From: Amphritea opalescens | GTDB lineage: Bacteria; Pseudomonadota; Gammaproteobacteria; Pseudomonadales; Balneatricaceae | Length of the DNA stretch: 64,000 bases | Direction: 5' to 3' | NCBI RefSeq assembly: GCF_003957515.1 | Contig: NZ_RQXW01000001.1 | Location: forward strand, 434,001 to 498,000 | In this document: positions 33,015 through 42,076 of the stretch, piece by piece | Layout of the letters: every line of letters starts with the position of its first letter | How positions within the stretch are numbered: position 1 is the stretch's first letter | The notes under the pieces: generated by a model | Database searches by the model: none | What the model saw: the letters and a program-made list of their open reading frames with translations, nothing else | What the model was told of the DNA's origin: nothing | Translations under genes and position numbers: made by a program

Positions 33015-34484
33015 ATGAAAGACTCTGACGGATTAGTTTCCAGCGTTTTCAAAAAGCCATTAAAAACCGTTATCGACTTAGCCGATGAGGGTATTAGCAG
33101 CGCTACGGCACAATTCGATAAACTGCGAGATCAGCGCTTCTGTCTCGGTATCACGGGCTTGAGTCAGAGTGGTAAATCGACCTTTATTACCAGCCTTATC
33201 AATCAGCTGATGCAACATGATACGGCTAGTTTAGCGGGATTCTCGCCGGTTCTGACCGACCGCTTATTAGGGGTCAAAATTCATCCACTGGATGCTCCCG
33301 AATTACCTCAGTTTCCCTACGAGGAGGCTTACCAAGGTTTGTGTGGAGCGGAGCCTCATTGGCCGGCATCCACCGCTGACGTCAGCGGCTGTTTGCTCGA
33401 GCTAAGACTGGCCAATAGCGGTGCTAAGTTTAACCCTTTTAGTCGCAAGCAGTTTTCACTCTATTTAGAAATTCGCGATTACCCCGGCGAATGGTTACTA
33501 GACCTGCCGTTACGGGATATGAGTTATTCCCGCTGGTGTGCCCAGTGTAACGCACAGTATACCCAGTCGCCTCGGGCTGAATTATTGGGTGAGTTACTAC
33601 AGGATTTACAACAATTAGACCCTCTAGCCGAGGCCGATGAAGAAACGCTTAATAGGTTCAATCAACGTTATATCGCTTTTTTAAAGGCCTGCAAATACAA
33701 CAGTAAAAGTCTGAGCATGATCCAGCCGGGCCGTTTCCTGATGCCAGGGCAGCTAAAAGACCCGGATGTTTTATGTTTTATGCCGTTATTAAAGTGCGGT
33801 AGCTATACAGAAGGGCAGCTCAAAGCGGCGGCCAATAACAGCTACTATAAAATCTGCGAGCGGCGCTATCAGCGTTATATTAAAGAACTGGTCGAGCCCT
33901 TTTATAAAGCGTTTTTCAGCCGTATTGATCGGCAACTAGTGCTGGTTGATGTGGTTAATGCGCTCAACGCGGGGCCTGAGTACATTGATGATATGCGCCA
34001 AGCGCTAGCGAATATTACCGATAGTTTTGCCTATGGTAGCCGCAACCGATTATTTCAGTTGTTTAGCCCGAAAATCGATAAAGTGGTCTTTGCCGCCACC
34101 AAAATTGATCAGGTGTTATCGGAAGATCATGAAGCGGTGCGTCAGTTACTTTCGGTCATTGTTAAGCAGGCTTACCGCAATGCTCAACATGAAGGCATAC
34201 AGCCCATTTGCGAAGCCACTGCGGCCGTACGCTCCAGTAAAGAAGTGAAGCATGAAAACCAATTAGGCATTAGCGGCTTTGGTGTTGATGGTGAAGCGAT
34301 CGGCTATATTCATCCGAAGATTCCCAATCGTATACCCGAAGGTGATGAATGGGCTCCCTTTTTAGACTGGACAATACCACCACTCAATCCGCCGAAAGGG
34401 ATCTCCTATCAAAATGATGATGCCATTCCACATATCCGCCTCGATACCGTACTCAATGCTCTGATCGGAGATAAATGTCTATGA
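33015..34484 (+). CDS. ycjX: YcjX-like P-loop protein (DUF463)
   Basis: This stress-associated putative GTPase has the Walker A loop GITGLSQSGKSTFITSL, LEIRDYPGEWLLDL (a G3-like DxPG) and KVVFAATKIDQV (a TKxD base-specificity motif), giving the three nucleotide motifs of the family. Of several starts I prefer ATG 33015, preceded by AAGGA; starts at TTG 32940 or ATG 32967 would add up to 25 residues. The length of about 489 residues fits the family. The start of the YcjF-like gene overlaps its end, as in most gammaproteobacteria. In E. coli the pair belongs to the phage-shock-linked ycj cluster; no psp genes are seen here. Confidence 0.9.
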   Translation: MKDSDGLVSSVFKKPLKTVIDLADEGISSATAQFDKLRDQRFCLGITGLSQSGKSTFITSLINQLMQHDTASLAGFSPVLTDRLLGVKIHPLDAPELPQFPYEEAYQGLCGAEPHWPASTADVSGCLLELRLANSGAKFNPFSRKQFSLYLEIRDYPGEWLLDLPLRDMSYSRWCAQCNAQYTQSPRAELLGELLQDLQQLDPLAEADEETLNRFNQRYIAFLKACKYNSKSLSMIQPGRFLMPGQLKDPDVLCFMPLLKCGSYTEGQLKAAANNSYYKICERRYQRYIKELVEPFYKAFFSRIDRQLVLVDVVNALNAGPEYIDDMRQALANITDSFAYGSRNRLFQLFSPKIDKVVFAATKIDQVLSEDHEAVRQLLSVIVKQAYRNAQHEGIQPICEATAAVRSSKEVKHENQLGISGFGVDGEAIGYIHPKIPNRIPEGDEWAPFLDWTIPPLNPPKGISYQNDDAIPHIRLDTVLNALIGDKCL

Positions 34485-35569
34485 GTAACAAAACAGACCA
34501 AGGTGATGAGCTTGCCCCACGTAAAGCTGGCCATCAATTTAGCGTGGATGACAGCCCAGTAGAAACAGGGGCGGATGAGTCACGACAGGCAAAAACCTTT
34601 ATTCCCGATAACGAAGAACGTTTATCTGCGGCGCCTGAAACCATCACCGCCGGCGAGCGGCTACCGCGGGTATCTGAATATTCAGGCATCCAGCTGGAAA
34701 CATTACCGATCAAAGGGTTGAAGAATTTTTTCAAGCTGTTAGCGGTATTAGTCGCTGTGATTATCGGTTGGGATATTTATGATGTCTTTCAGAGCGCATT
34801 GGCCATTCATTGGAGCGTTGCCAGTGCGTTTGTGTTACTCATCAGCCTCGTTGGCGGGATGGGCGTACGATTACTATGGCGCTACCTAGGGGATCGTGAA
34901 AACCTTGAAGCGCTGGATGAGATACAGCGGGATGCCGAGCGTTTAGCAGCAGCTAATGATTTTGGCGATGCTCAACAATTTATCAAGAAGTTACAGACGT
35001 TCTACGCGGATAAGCCGCAAGCTATTTTTTATCAACGCTGTGTCGATCAACTACCCGACTATAGTAATGATCGGGAAGTCATTGAGCATATCGAACGCGT
35101 CTTTATTCAGCCATTAGATCAAGAAGCATTGCGCCGTGTTTCATCCTTTAGTTTGCAAACTGGCGCGGCCGTCGCCGTGAGTCCTTGGGCCTCCCTTGAT
35201 ATGCTGCTGTCCCTATGGCGCAGTTTGAAAATGATCGACGAAGTGGCGCAGGTCTATGGTATTCGCCCCTCATTACCAAACCGCTATAAGCTGTTAAAGC
35301 AGGTCATTCATCAGTTAATCTTCGTTGGCGCTACCGATATTATGGTGGATCAGTTAATGAGTGAATTTGGGGCCGCGTCTTTAACCACGATGACCAGCAC
35401 TCGCATAGGTCAGGGGGTCGGTGCGGGTATCTATACGGCGCGTATCGGTATAGCGGCGATGAAGGTCAGCCGACCAATCGAGTTTAGTGGGTCGAATACA
35501 CCCAAACTAAAATCGGTGATTGGACCGATGATCAACCATATCAAGAATTTGTTCAAAATCACTCAATAG
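34475..35569 (+). CDS. ycjF: YcjF-like inner-membrane protein (DUF697)
   Basis: The 364 residues start with a disordered acidic segment (1-80), two membrane helices (about 87-106 and 113-132) and a C-terminal DUF697 domain (about 210-364) with the glycine-rich TRIGQGVGAGIYTARIGIAAM. It overlaps ycjX by ten bases, so translation is coupled. The pair is thought to act at the membrane under envelope stress; the exact role is unknown. ATG 34481 is an alternative start. Confidence 0.88.
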   Translation: MSMSNKTDQGDELAPRKAGHQFSVDDSPVETGADESRQAKTFIPDNEERLSAAPETITAGERLPRVSEYSGIQLETLPIKGLKNFFKLLAVLVAVIIGWDIYDVFQSALAIHWSVASAFVLLISLVGGMGVRLLWRYLGDRENLEALDEIQRDAERLAAANDFGDAQQFIKKLQTFYADKPQAIFYQRCVDQLPDYSNDREVIEHIERVFIQPLDQEALRRVSSFSLQTGAAVAVSPWASLDMLLSLWRSLKMIDEVAQVYGIRPSLPNRYKLLKQVIHQLIFVGATDIMVDQLMSEFGAASLTTMTSTRIGQGVGAGIYTARIGIAAMKVSRPIEFSGSNTPKLKSVIGPMINHIKNLFKITQ

Positions 35570-36684
35570 AGCAGGGGCGACTAGGCTATCGTCAGGTCGC
35601 CCGACTCATATCATTATTTAGCCAGCTTAGCCTTTGTCTCGAGAAGCATCAAAATAGGGATGACCCAACGCAGGTAAGCAATAAGTACGATCAGTCATTG
35701 AGGGTGATTCTAACAATAGGGATATAAAAAAGGCGAATAAATGAATGACTAAGGTCGTCTAATTTACGTGAAATCTCGATAAAAAAGTAGTGTGAAAAAA
35801 GACGGTAAAAAATAGGTGAGATATAAAGAGGTAAAAACAAGGAAGTGGTAGTGTCCATACCTAGCTTCCTCTTTCAGCAATCCTTTTCCTTGTAACCGTT
35901 GCTTCCTGCAATCCCCCTGGCTACTCTGCTGAGCTCTGCAATCAAATCCCTGATTGCCCTGAACATGTGCGCTATATTAGAATCAAAAGGTAATACTGTC
36001 TCTAGGACAAATTCCTATTTTTATGTTTTACGTGCCTCAAATGTGTGACTTAACACGGCTCTCTAGTACATCCAGTCGACTGTAGCATTGGCCGAATAGA
36101 GTCTAGCCTGTGGCCGATATGCAGATATCCAACAGAAGAGCTGCTCTCTGATGACATCACGCATAGCTTTTAAATTGAAGGTTTCTAAAAAAGAGTTTTA
36201 AAGAATATTTTTTTTAATCATTGGCTTATAAGAGACTTCTAATAGATATTCCACCCCTGGAACACTGGCTTAGGCATTATTTTAGCGCTATAGGTTCATT
36301 TACTCCGTGATCAAAAGCAAGATGAAACCTTTACGGTCGATGCAGGCTTAAGCGTTGAAAGTTTTATGGTTGTCGCAGCACCAGCGTTGAATTATTCATG
36401 CAATCCTGACTTGTTGAACGCCACTGAATACTAGCGGCTCATTGAGTGGGGCAAGATCGTCTTTTAGCGTTGTACTGAAGAGAATCATGAGCGCATCTAA
36501 AAAGTAATACATCGTATCACTCGGCCTTTATGTGCTCGACAGTATTGAGCTATTACCCAGCGCCAAACGGTTGCCACAGAGGAATGTGGTTGCCATTATC
36601 AACATGACCATACCTATGGGCTGCTAGCTTTAAGGCACTGAATCGAGTGTTTTACTGATTAAAATAATTTACGGGGTTTAAATC
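35570..36684. other. 1.1-kb gene-poor stretch
   Basis: No frame of convincing length or composition on either strand. A frame at about 36310-36434 (DETFTVDAGLSVESFMVVAA, ending LLNATEY then stop) looks protein-like without a start, and may be a gene remnant. The area is AT-rich with A/T runs near 35770-35840. Together with 37.5-40.5 kb it gives a low-density zone around the lone recombinase gene. Confidence 0.4.
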
Positions 36685-37077
36685 ATGCAGGTTAAGATCA
36701 TTGCTTTAGTTGTCATGAGTGTATTGCTGCAGGCTTGCGCGGGCAGTACGGCAAGTTATGAGTCATTAGTTGAAACCAAAAACGATACCTCTGCTATTTA
36801 TTTAGTCGTGGGTGAAACCAAAGAAATATTATCGATTAGCAATGGCTTTCCCGGTTGGTGGGGCTTCTATCCTGGTGTTGCTTCAGTGTCCCCGGAAGTT
36901 GCCAGTGTCAACTGTCAGGAAAAGGGAAGCCTAATCTCCGCAGACGGTGAAGTTTGTTATTTAACGGCAAATAACCCGGGTGAAACCTGGTTGATATATG
37001 GCAATAAGTTCTACCTGGATGTCAGCAGTGATGATTTGCCAGAGAGTAAAACAAAACTGGTTGTTACTACCGAGTAG
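36685..37077 (+). CDS. Putative lipoprotein (130 aa)
   Basis: The N-terminus MQVKIIALVVMSVLLQACAG is a lipoprotein signal with lipobox LLQAC; Cys18 would be lipidated. Ala at +2 predicts outer-membrane sorting. The mature part has the segment YLVVGETKEIL and a Trp-rich GFPGWWGFYPGV, with two further cysteines (CQEKGSLISADGEVCYL) that could form a disulfide. No known family was recognised. GGGG-rich leader before the ATG serves as ribosome site. Confidence 0.7.
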   Translation: MQVKIIALVVMSVLLQACAGSTASYESLVETKNDTSAIYLVVGETKEILSISNGFPGWWGFYPGVASVSPEVASVNCQEKGSLISADGEVCYLTANNPGETWLIYGNKFYLDVSSDDLPESKTKLVVTTE

Positions 37078-37186
37078 AGATTTCGGGTGTTGGTGTTGAA
37101 CAAACTCCGTGCGGTACTTCAATACAAACCTGTAAGCGGGCTATGATGCTGAAATAGGTAGTAGCTAACCCAAAGGAATGCGCAAT

Positions 37187-37498
37187 ATGAAGATGATTAA
37201 AAGGTCATCTATCGTTGTTTTATTAGGCTGGAGCGCCTCTGTATATTCTGCATTAGCTCCATCGGCGGTTAATCTAAGAGATTTGGATACGATGGTGGAT
37301 TTCGTTCGCGAGCACCCATCTGTCGCGATGACATTGGAAAGCATCGATCTATTATCGCTGAGCGTGTTCTATGACCATCACTGCGAAGCTAAATTTGTGC
37401 GTAATGAACCAAGCTTGTTAAGCCTAGCTCAGCCAGGCCCACAACCGAACATCAAGTTTACGATGAGTACCTGTCCATTGAATGAGATGGATAAATAA
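37187..37498 (+). CDS. Small exported protein (103 aa), unknown
   Basis: MKMIKRSSIVVLLGWSASVY then SALA forms a signal peptide with likely cleavage after SALA. The mature part begins with PSAVNLRDLDTMVDFVREHP and has two cysteines (DHHCEAKF and STCPLNE). I chose ATG 37187 because AAGGA lies nine bases upstream, over the ATG at 37178 which overlaps that site. No family recognised. It lies 110 bases after the lipoprotein gene. Confidence 0.65.
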   Translation: MKMIKRSSIVVLLGWSASVYSALAPSAVNLRDLDTMVDFVREHPSVAMTLESIDLLSLSVFYDHHCEAKFVRNEPSLLSLAQPGPQPNIKFTMSTCPLNEMDK

Positions 37499-37567
37499 CC
37501 GCGAAAAGCCGCCGCTAGGGCCAATGCAGAAAGGGTGATTTCACAGGTGAAAAATGGTGCTTATTCG

Positions 37568-37781
37568 GATGCAGCTTACTCGTCGCAGAAGTATTCATAG
37601 CAGCAATATTGATCATATGTTTTTATGGGTTTAGCGTGACTTGTGCACTCCAGACTTTCGTGCATCAGGCCATTGCTACGCTGACTGGTTTGCCACATTT
37701 GAATCGTTCTTCTATGGAGCTTCGTTAGTGTTAATGAGCAGTGCTGTGGTGGTACTAGGGCGATACTTTTTACGTCGATGA
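37568..37781 (+). pseudogene. Frame-disrupted membrane protein remnant (tentative)
   Basis: Within the 316-base gap 37499-37814 one plus frame reads SLLVAEVFIAAILIICFYGF and a second frame continues with ADWFATFESFFYGASLVLMS and GRYFLRR before a stop at 37781. Joined by a frameshift they look like the two helices of a small membrane protein. There is no clear start. This may also be chance. Confidence 0.25.
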
Positions 37782-37814
37782 TCAATCCTATCCTAAGAAT
37801 TAAGCGGTTCTTGA

Positions 37815-39041
37815 CTACACCACCTGACCCTTGGCACTGGATGCACGCTCCATGTTATCCGAATCTACATATAATTCATCGGTTGTTCTGATACTGCCGT
37901 GGCCGAGATCTGCTTGTACATGGGCTAAGTTTCGGCCAGCGGCTACCTCCATCGATGCCCCAGTATGTCGTAACCAGTGGGTCGTGGCGGCCTGCAGTTC
38001 TGAAGCCTCGACATCAAAACCGTCTTGAAGAAGCGCGTGACAACCTTCATGTAAGGCCCATTCGACAATATTACGTAACTGACGACTACCAATGCCTCGA
38101 TGCTTAACGCGCGATTCAATCAGCGGTTCGGATGAGTCCTTAGAGGGAAGGGGAGTTAACCCCCGATGTGAACGATAGCGGCGCAGAAAGGCGAGATATT
38201 CATTAGAAATGGATACATCACGCTCTTTAGACCCTTTACCATAGGTGCGAAACCACCAATTACCCTCATGGTCACGATGGAAGTGGGACATGACCGGCAA
38301 CCAGTTCGGTCTTTCTGATAGCTCAGAGATGCGTAACTTAAGAGATTTTAAGGTAGCGACGACAAACAGTGTTCGTTCGTGCAATGGATCTGCATCAGCC
38401 ATCGAAGTAGCCGCATTGAGTAGATACTCCCACTGCAGCTCGGATAAGCGCCGGGCGGTATTAATGCCTGTTTCTTGTCGCAGGTAGGGACAGTTTTTCT
38501 TCACAATTGGAATCTGATTGCCTGGGGCGTAATCTTCGGCCATTAGATAGTTAAAGAAGACACTGAGGTTAGAAAACAATCCTTGCCATGACTTGGTGTT
38601 GAGTCGGCCTTTACCCGCACCGGCTAAGCGAAATGGTCGCCAGTTTTGATTAGGCTGACGGACACCGGCGTTGGTTACAAACCTTCGCTCAACGGTCGCG
38701 GTCTGCCATTGCGGATCGGGCTTAGCGACAAAGTCGGTGTATTCCTCAAGATCACTTCTGCGTAATGTCGATACCGATTTCCCTTTAATTAACCAGGACC
38801 ACAGCAATAAACGTTCAGCATCGCCGCGAAACTTATCGTAGGTGTCCTGACTTTTTTTACTGTAGCTGGTGAGAAATGCTTTTGTGTAGCGATAGTCATC
38901 GAGTGCGCCATCGACATCAATACCGAGTACAAAGGATTCAACCGCCGGAGCCTGATCAGGAAATAACACATTTCGTGGAATCTGATTGAAGTGCTTAGCT
39001 GAGTCGAACAGCGGCACACCGGCAAATGCTTTATTGGACAT
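37815..39041 (-). CDS. Tyrosine recombinase / phage-type integrase
   Basis: The 408 residues include a core-binding N-domain (about 50-185) and a catalytic C-domain. Catalytic residues visible are Arg237 (LKLRISELSE), Lys in YGKGSKER (about 269-272), His355-x-x-Arg358 (HWLRHTG), His381 (LGHGSIRTT) and nucleophile Tyr391 (TDELYVD). All needed residues are present, so the enzyme should be active. There is no excisionase or phage gene beside it and no tRNA directly adjacent. It is not XerC/XerD by length and N-terminal sequence. Gene-poor, repeat-bearing DNA lies on both sides. Confidence 0.88.
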   Translation of the reverse strand: MSNKAFAGVPLFDSAKHFNQIPRNVLFPDQAPAVESFVLGIDVDGALDDYRYTKAFLTSYSKKSQDTYDKFRGDAERLLLWSWLIKGKSVSTLRRSDLEEYTDFVAKPDPQWQTATVERRFVTNAGVRQPNQNWRPFRLAGAGKGRLNTKSWQGLFSNLSVFFNYLMAEDYAPGNQIPIVKKNCPYLRQETGINTARRLSELQWEYLLNAATSMADADPLHERTLFVVATLKSLKLRISELSERPNWLPVMSHFHRDHEGNWWFRTYGKGSKERDVSISNEYLAFLRRYRSHRGLTPLPSKDSSEPLIESRVKHRGIGSRQLRNIVEWALHEGCHALLQDGFDVEASELQAATTHWLRHTGASMEVAAGRNLAHVQADLGHGSIRTTDELYVDSDNMERASSAKGQVV

Positions 39042-39338
39042 TGAGGTTGAACCTTAATTAACGATAGAGGCGTTTATTATATAATAGATGCCTCTAATTA
39101 CCAGTAGTGTCTACTACTGGAAGTACAGTATAAGGATAAAAACAGCTCTATTTTGGCGCTCACATTTCGTTTACAGATGTTTATGCTAGATCCATCTAAT
39201 CCACCTAAACCGGCTCGGACAATGCAAAGTCTGTGTTCAAACAACGCTGACCACATGGCTTAAATTAATCAGTGAATAGTATCCTAGTGAATGTTGAGTT
39301 GATCACCCAATCTTCGCAAGAACAATTGTCGTTCATAT

Positions 39339-40274
39339 CGTGCGCTACGTGAAAACAGATTCGTTGGAGTCTGTGGCTCGATCGATTCAAGTCTCACGCG
39401 CATTCTCTGATAACAGATGACGGCCTGTCCATTAGATGACTCGGTTACATCATTCTCCATTAAGTGAGCCGTTGGAATTATTGTGTCGTTGCTGGCTTTA
39501 TGTCGCTGATGAACTGAATCAGATTAGCTTGGATAGCTTAATTAGGTAGACATTAGGTAAGCATTAAATAGGCAGATGAAAAATGCAGCGCTGCTTATCC
39601 CGATATCTCATTTCTGCCGATGAAATAATCTTCTTGCTCTCAGCTCTGAATCTAACCATTCAGAATAAGCATTAAGAATTAGTCGGGTCGTTCGCTGCGT
39701 AAGATGCGTCCATATTGTTTAAGTGTCGATAGGGATAAGTGTCGATAGGGATAAGTGTCGATAGGGATAAGTGTCGATGCTGGAAAGCTAATAAGCCATG
39801 CCAGATAAAGGGATCAAAACAGGGTGTGAAACTAGGCAAAAAAGTAGCGTGCGCTACGTGCCTGTAGCGACACATTACCCACAAAAAAAGAATTAGCGCG
39901 ACTCTCCTTACGAGAGCCTTACAAGGGTAATTTGCGAGAATAGATCGATGCGTTTCTAAAAGTCTTTACAGTTCCGCTTCATAGCAGTTGAGCCTGTTTC
40001 AAGTGTTCGATATCGAGAGTGTAGTGGTGCCTATTCTTAGCTTCATCTCAATCACTAGCACTACACATAACTTGGGTTACGTTAAATAGAAGACCTACCG
40101 ATATCATTAAACTCCTCAGCAGCGAGATCCATTACTATTATTATTCTATTTAACATAATATACATTATACGAAGTCGTATATTTATAAGAATAGCCCTTT
40201 TTATTGGGCTTAAGCGCTAGCTATGGCTTACTCCGTATTTAACAAAACGTCAGTTATTATGCGTGCGCTACGTG
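39339..40274. repeat. Three dispersed copies of CGTGCGCTACGTG
   Basis: The 13-base sequence occurs at 39339-39351, 39849-39861 and 40262-40274, all in the same orientation. Copies 1 and 3 extend further: GAAAA, an optional CAG, then ATTCGTT. Copy 2 lies in a perfect palindrome GTAGCG-TG-CGCTAC. All three lie in the non-coding DNA upstream of the integrase gene, so they are candidate recombinase or regulator sites. Confidence 0.6.
39721..39778. repeat. 16-bp tandem repeat, 3.6 copies
   Basis: AAGTGTCGATAGGGAT repeats three times perfectly, followed by a 10-base partial copy. No spacers, so it is not CRISPR. A variable-number tandem repeat or iteron-like array. Confidence 0.9.
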
Positions 40275-40501
40275 AAAAATTCGTTAGTTTTGACGGTAAT
40301 CATAGCCGCCAGGCGCTGTACGCACGCTAATACTATGCTCATCTAATTGCCGATCATTTATAAAATTCAGGCGAAAAAAAACAGCCCATACTGATGGCCT
40401 GCTCTATTGTTTGCTCTGTGTGATTAGCGCCGTGATTGGCTCGAGTTTAGCGCGTTAGGTTCAGGCTTAGAGCCTATCAATCGACACCTGTATCGCGCTA
40501 C

Positions 40502-40780
40502 TTATGAGATGAGAATTGGCTGTGCTGAGCATTCATAGCTGCAGACTAAATAAGGTGAAACGGCAACTAATTCTTGGGTTTGGTATGACTGAACAATGAG
40601 CTCTTGAGCGCCGCACGTTTTGTCGGTTTTGGCGAGTACTTGATAAGGTGCGCCGCGACAAAGTAATCGCTGATCGTTGCTATAAAAATCCGCATCAAGG
40701 TAGATCTCATCGCCAACGCTTATCTCGCGCCAGATAAAATCCGCTTCGAGAATCAGCTCAGACTGGTCCTGGTTATACAT
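40502..40780 (-). CDS. Hypothetical protein (92 aa)
   Basis: A soluble acidic protein with beta-strand-like pattern: IWREISVGDEIYLDADFYSN, LLCRGAPYQVLAK, ELIVQSYQTQELVAVSPYLV. The GDEIYLDADF segment resembles small beta-barrel proteins. No family recognised. It is the last gene of a leftward series (KfrA-like, 150-aa protein, response regulator), 84 bases after the regulator gene. Confidence 0.55.
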   Translation of the reverse strand: MYNQDQSELILEADFIWREISVGDEIYLDADFYSNDQRLLCRGAPYQVLAKTDKTCGAQELIVQSYQTQELVAVSPYLVCSYECSAQPILIS

Positions 40781-40864
40781 AGATTGGGCCTCACATAAGC
40801 ATGCGTGAATAACAAGAACAGCCCCTTAAAGGCGCCTTGAATCCGCGACCCGAAATGGAATTAT

Positions 40865-41530
40865 TCAGGCCTCTACAATCTTATGACGAATCGCCAGATG
40901 TACAAGCTCAGAATTGTTATTGATACCCAATTTGCGCAGAATGTTAGCCCGATGGGCATGTACGGTTTTAGGGCTAAGAAACATATCTTCGGCCACCTGA
41001 GCGGCGGGCTGCCCCTGAGCCAAGCAAGAAAACACCTGAAACTCACGCTTGGTTAGCTTGGCGAACGGTGAACCAGAATCACCACCGCCCGGTGTAATCA
41101 GTTCTCGAATGCTTTCTGCATAGTAGGTGTGCCCTTCTGACACCATAAGCACGGCCTTGAGAAGCTCGTCAGGCGCACAACGCTTAGTAAGGTAACCTGA
41201 GGCTCCGGCTTGAACCACGTGGGCAGGAAACGGCTCACTTTCCATGACCGTTAATACGAGGACACGGGCATCAGGGTCTTTTGCCCGAATAACACGGATA
41301 GCTTCAAGCCCACCATAAGCCTGTGCGCCACCGTTGGTAGAACTATCGGCCGGCATCGATAGGTCCATAATGACCACATCCGGCCGAACGGAGAGGTATT
41401 TCTCGACCGCTTCTTGGCCGCTGCTCGCCTCGGCGACAATATCAATTCTACTATCATTATCCAATAGACGCTGAAACCCTGCTCTAACGACAGGATGATC
41501 ATCAACCAGTAAAACTTTGATAGTGCTCAT
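40865..41530 (-). CDS. NarL/FixJ-type response regulator, orphan
   Basis: Residues 1-120 form a receiver with acidic pair Asp10-Asp11, phospho-acceptor Asp56 (VIMDLSMP), and Lys in GYLTKRC. Residues about 150-215 are a LuxR-type helix-turn-helix (LTKREFQVFSCLAQGQPAAQ, LSPKTVHAHRANILRKLG). The receiver resembles the GacA/UvrY branch (ESEPFPAHVVQAGASGYLTK), but the true gacA position next to uvrC is not this gene. No kinase gene is adjacent. Partner kinase and targets are unknown. Confidence 0.9.
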   Translation of the reverse strand: MSTIKVLLVDDHPVVRAGFQRLLDNDSRIDIVAEASSGQEAVEKYLSVRPDVVIMDLSMPADSSTNGGAQAYGGLEAIRVIRAKDPDARVLVLTVMESEPFPAHVVQAGASGYLTKRCAPDELLKAVLMVSEGHTYYAESIRELITPGGGDSGSPFAKLTKREFQVFSCLAQGQPAAQVAEDMFLSPKTVHAHRANILRKLGINNNSELVHLAIRHKIVEA

Positions 41531-41603
41531 GTATAGCCTGAATTCATTTGATAATTATGTGTAGTGATTATACCGATCTAACCACCGGAATGTAGATGTC
41601 AGA

Positions 41604-42056
41604 TCAACCGTTGTCGTTTTCGATCATACTGTCGGCGCCACGATAGACACCGTGGGTATCGATATCCAATGCAACGGCAGGTGAAACATCGTCAGAACTC
41701 ACCACGACCGGCATGGCAACCAATTCATCGCTGTAGCCAACCAGTTTAATGCCCTCCTTCCTACAATGCATGAGCACCTTCTCCAGAGCCCGAATAACCG
41801 CGGCTTGGCGAGTGCTGAGGTGTCGATCGCTGGGTTGATCGTCAGATGGCTTTTTACTGGTTACCTGACGGATCGCATAACCCTGCTCATCGACCAGTTG
41901 CAGCGTAATGCCCGCCAACTTTTCTTTGACCAAAACGACTTTGCCAAGGTTGAAAACAGCCTCATCCGTGCAGCATACAGAGCCATCGGGATCGCAACTT
42001 TTTATCCCCGCCAGAATCTCTCCGTAGGCGGAACCTTTATCTAGGTATGTATCCAT
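41604..42056 (-). CDS. Hypothetical protein (150 aa)
   Basis: The start MDTYLDKGSAYGEILAGIKS precedes a two-cysteine segment GSVCCTDE. A central predicted beta region (LGKVVLVKEKLAGITLQLVD) is followed by a helix (STRQAAVIRALEKVLMHCRKEG). No family recognised. It lies 20 bases after the KfrA-like gene and 73 before the response regulator gene on the same strand, so it is probably in their operon. Confidence 0.6.
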   Translation of the reverse strand: MDTYLDKGSAYGEILAGIKSCDPDGSVCCTDEAVFNLGKVVLVKEKLAGITLQLVDEQGYAIRQVTSKKPSDDQPSDRHLSTRQAAVIRALEKVLMHCRKEGIKLVGYSDELVAMPVVVSSDDVSPAVALDIDTHGVYRGADSMIENDNG

Positions 42057-42076
42057 AATCCCTATAATTCAATAAA

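Larger units (their letters stand above)
39042..40501. other. 1.46-kb non-coding, repeat-bearing region upstream of integrase
   Basis: No supportable gene. It holds a 16-base tandem repeat (39721-39778), three copies of a 13-base motif (39339, 39849, 40262) and AT-rich stretches near 40140-40200. The reverse frame at 39672-39884 is built largely from the tandem repeat and was not called. Possible recombination or decayed-island DNA. Confidence 0.5.

Noticed and set aside
35570-36684. Hidden gene in the 1.1-kb gap
   Set aside because: Stops occur in all frames; one protein-like stretch near 36310-36434 has no start and was left as a possible remnant.
39721-39778. Short direct repeats as a CRISPR array
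   Set aside because: Units are 16 bases with no spacers, and no cas genes are present; it is a plain tandem repeat.
39672-39884. 70-codon reverse frame containing the 16-base repeat
   Set aside because: The protein pattern (STLIPIDTYPYRH) is made by the tandem repeat; no start signal.
40865-41530. Response regulator as GacA
   Set aside because: It is not next to uvrC and the DNA-binding half differs; only the receiver resembles the GacA branch.
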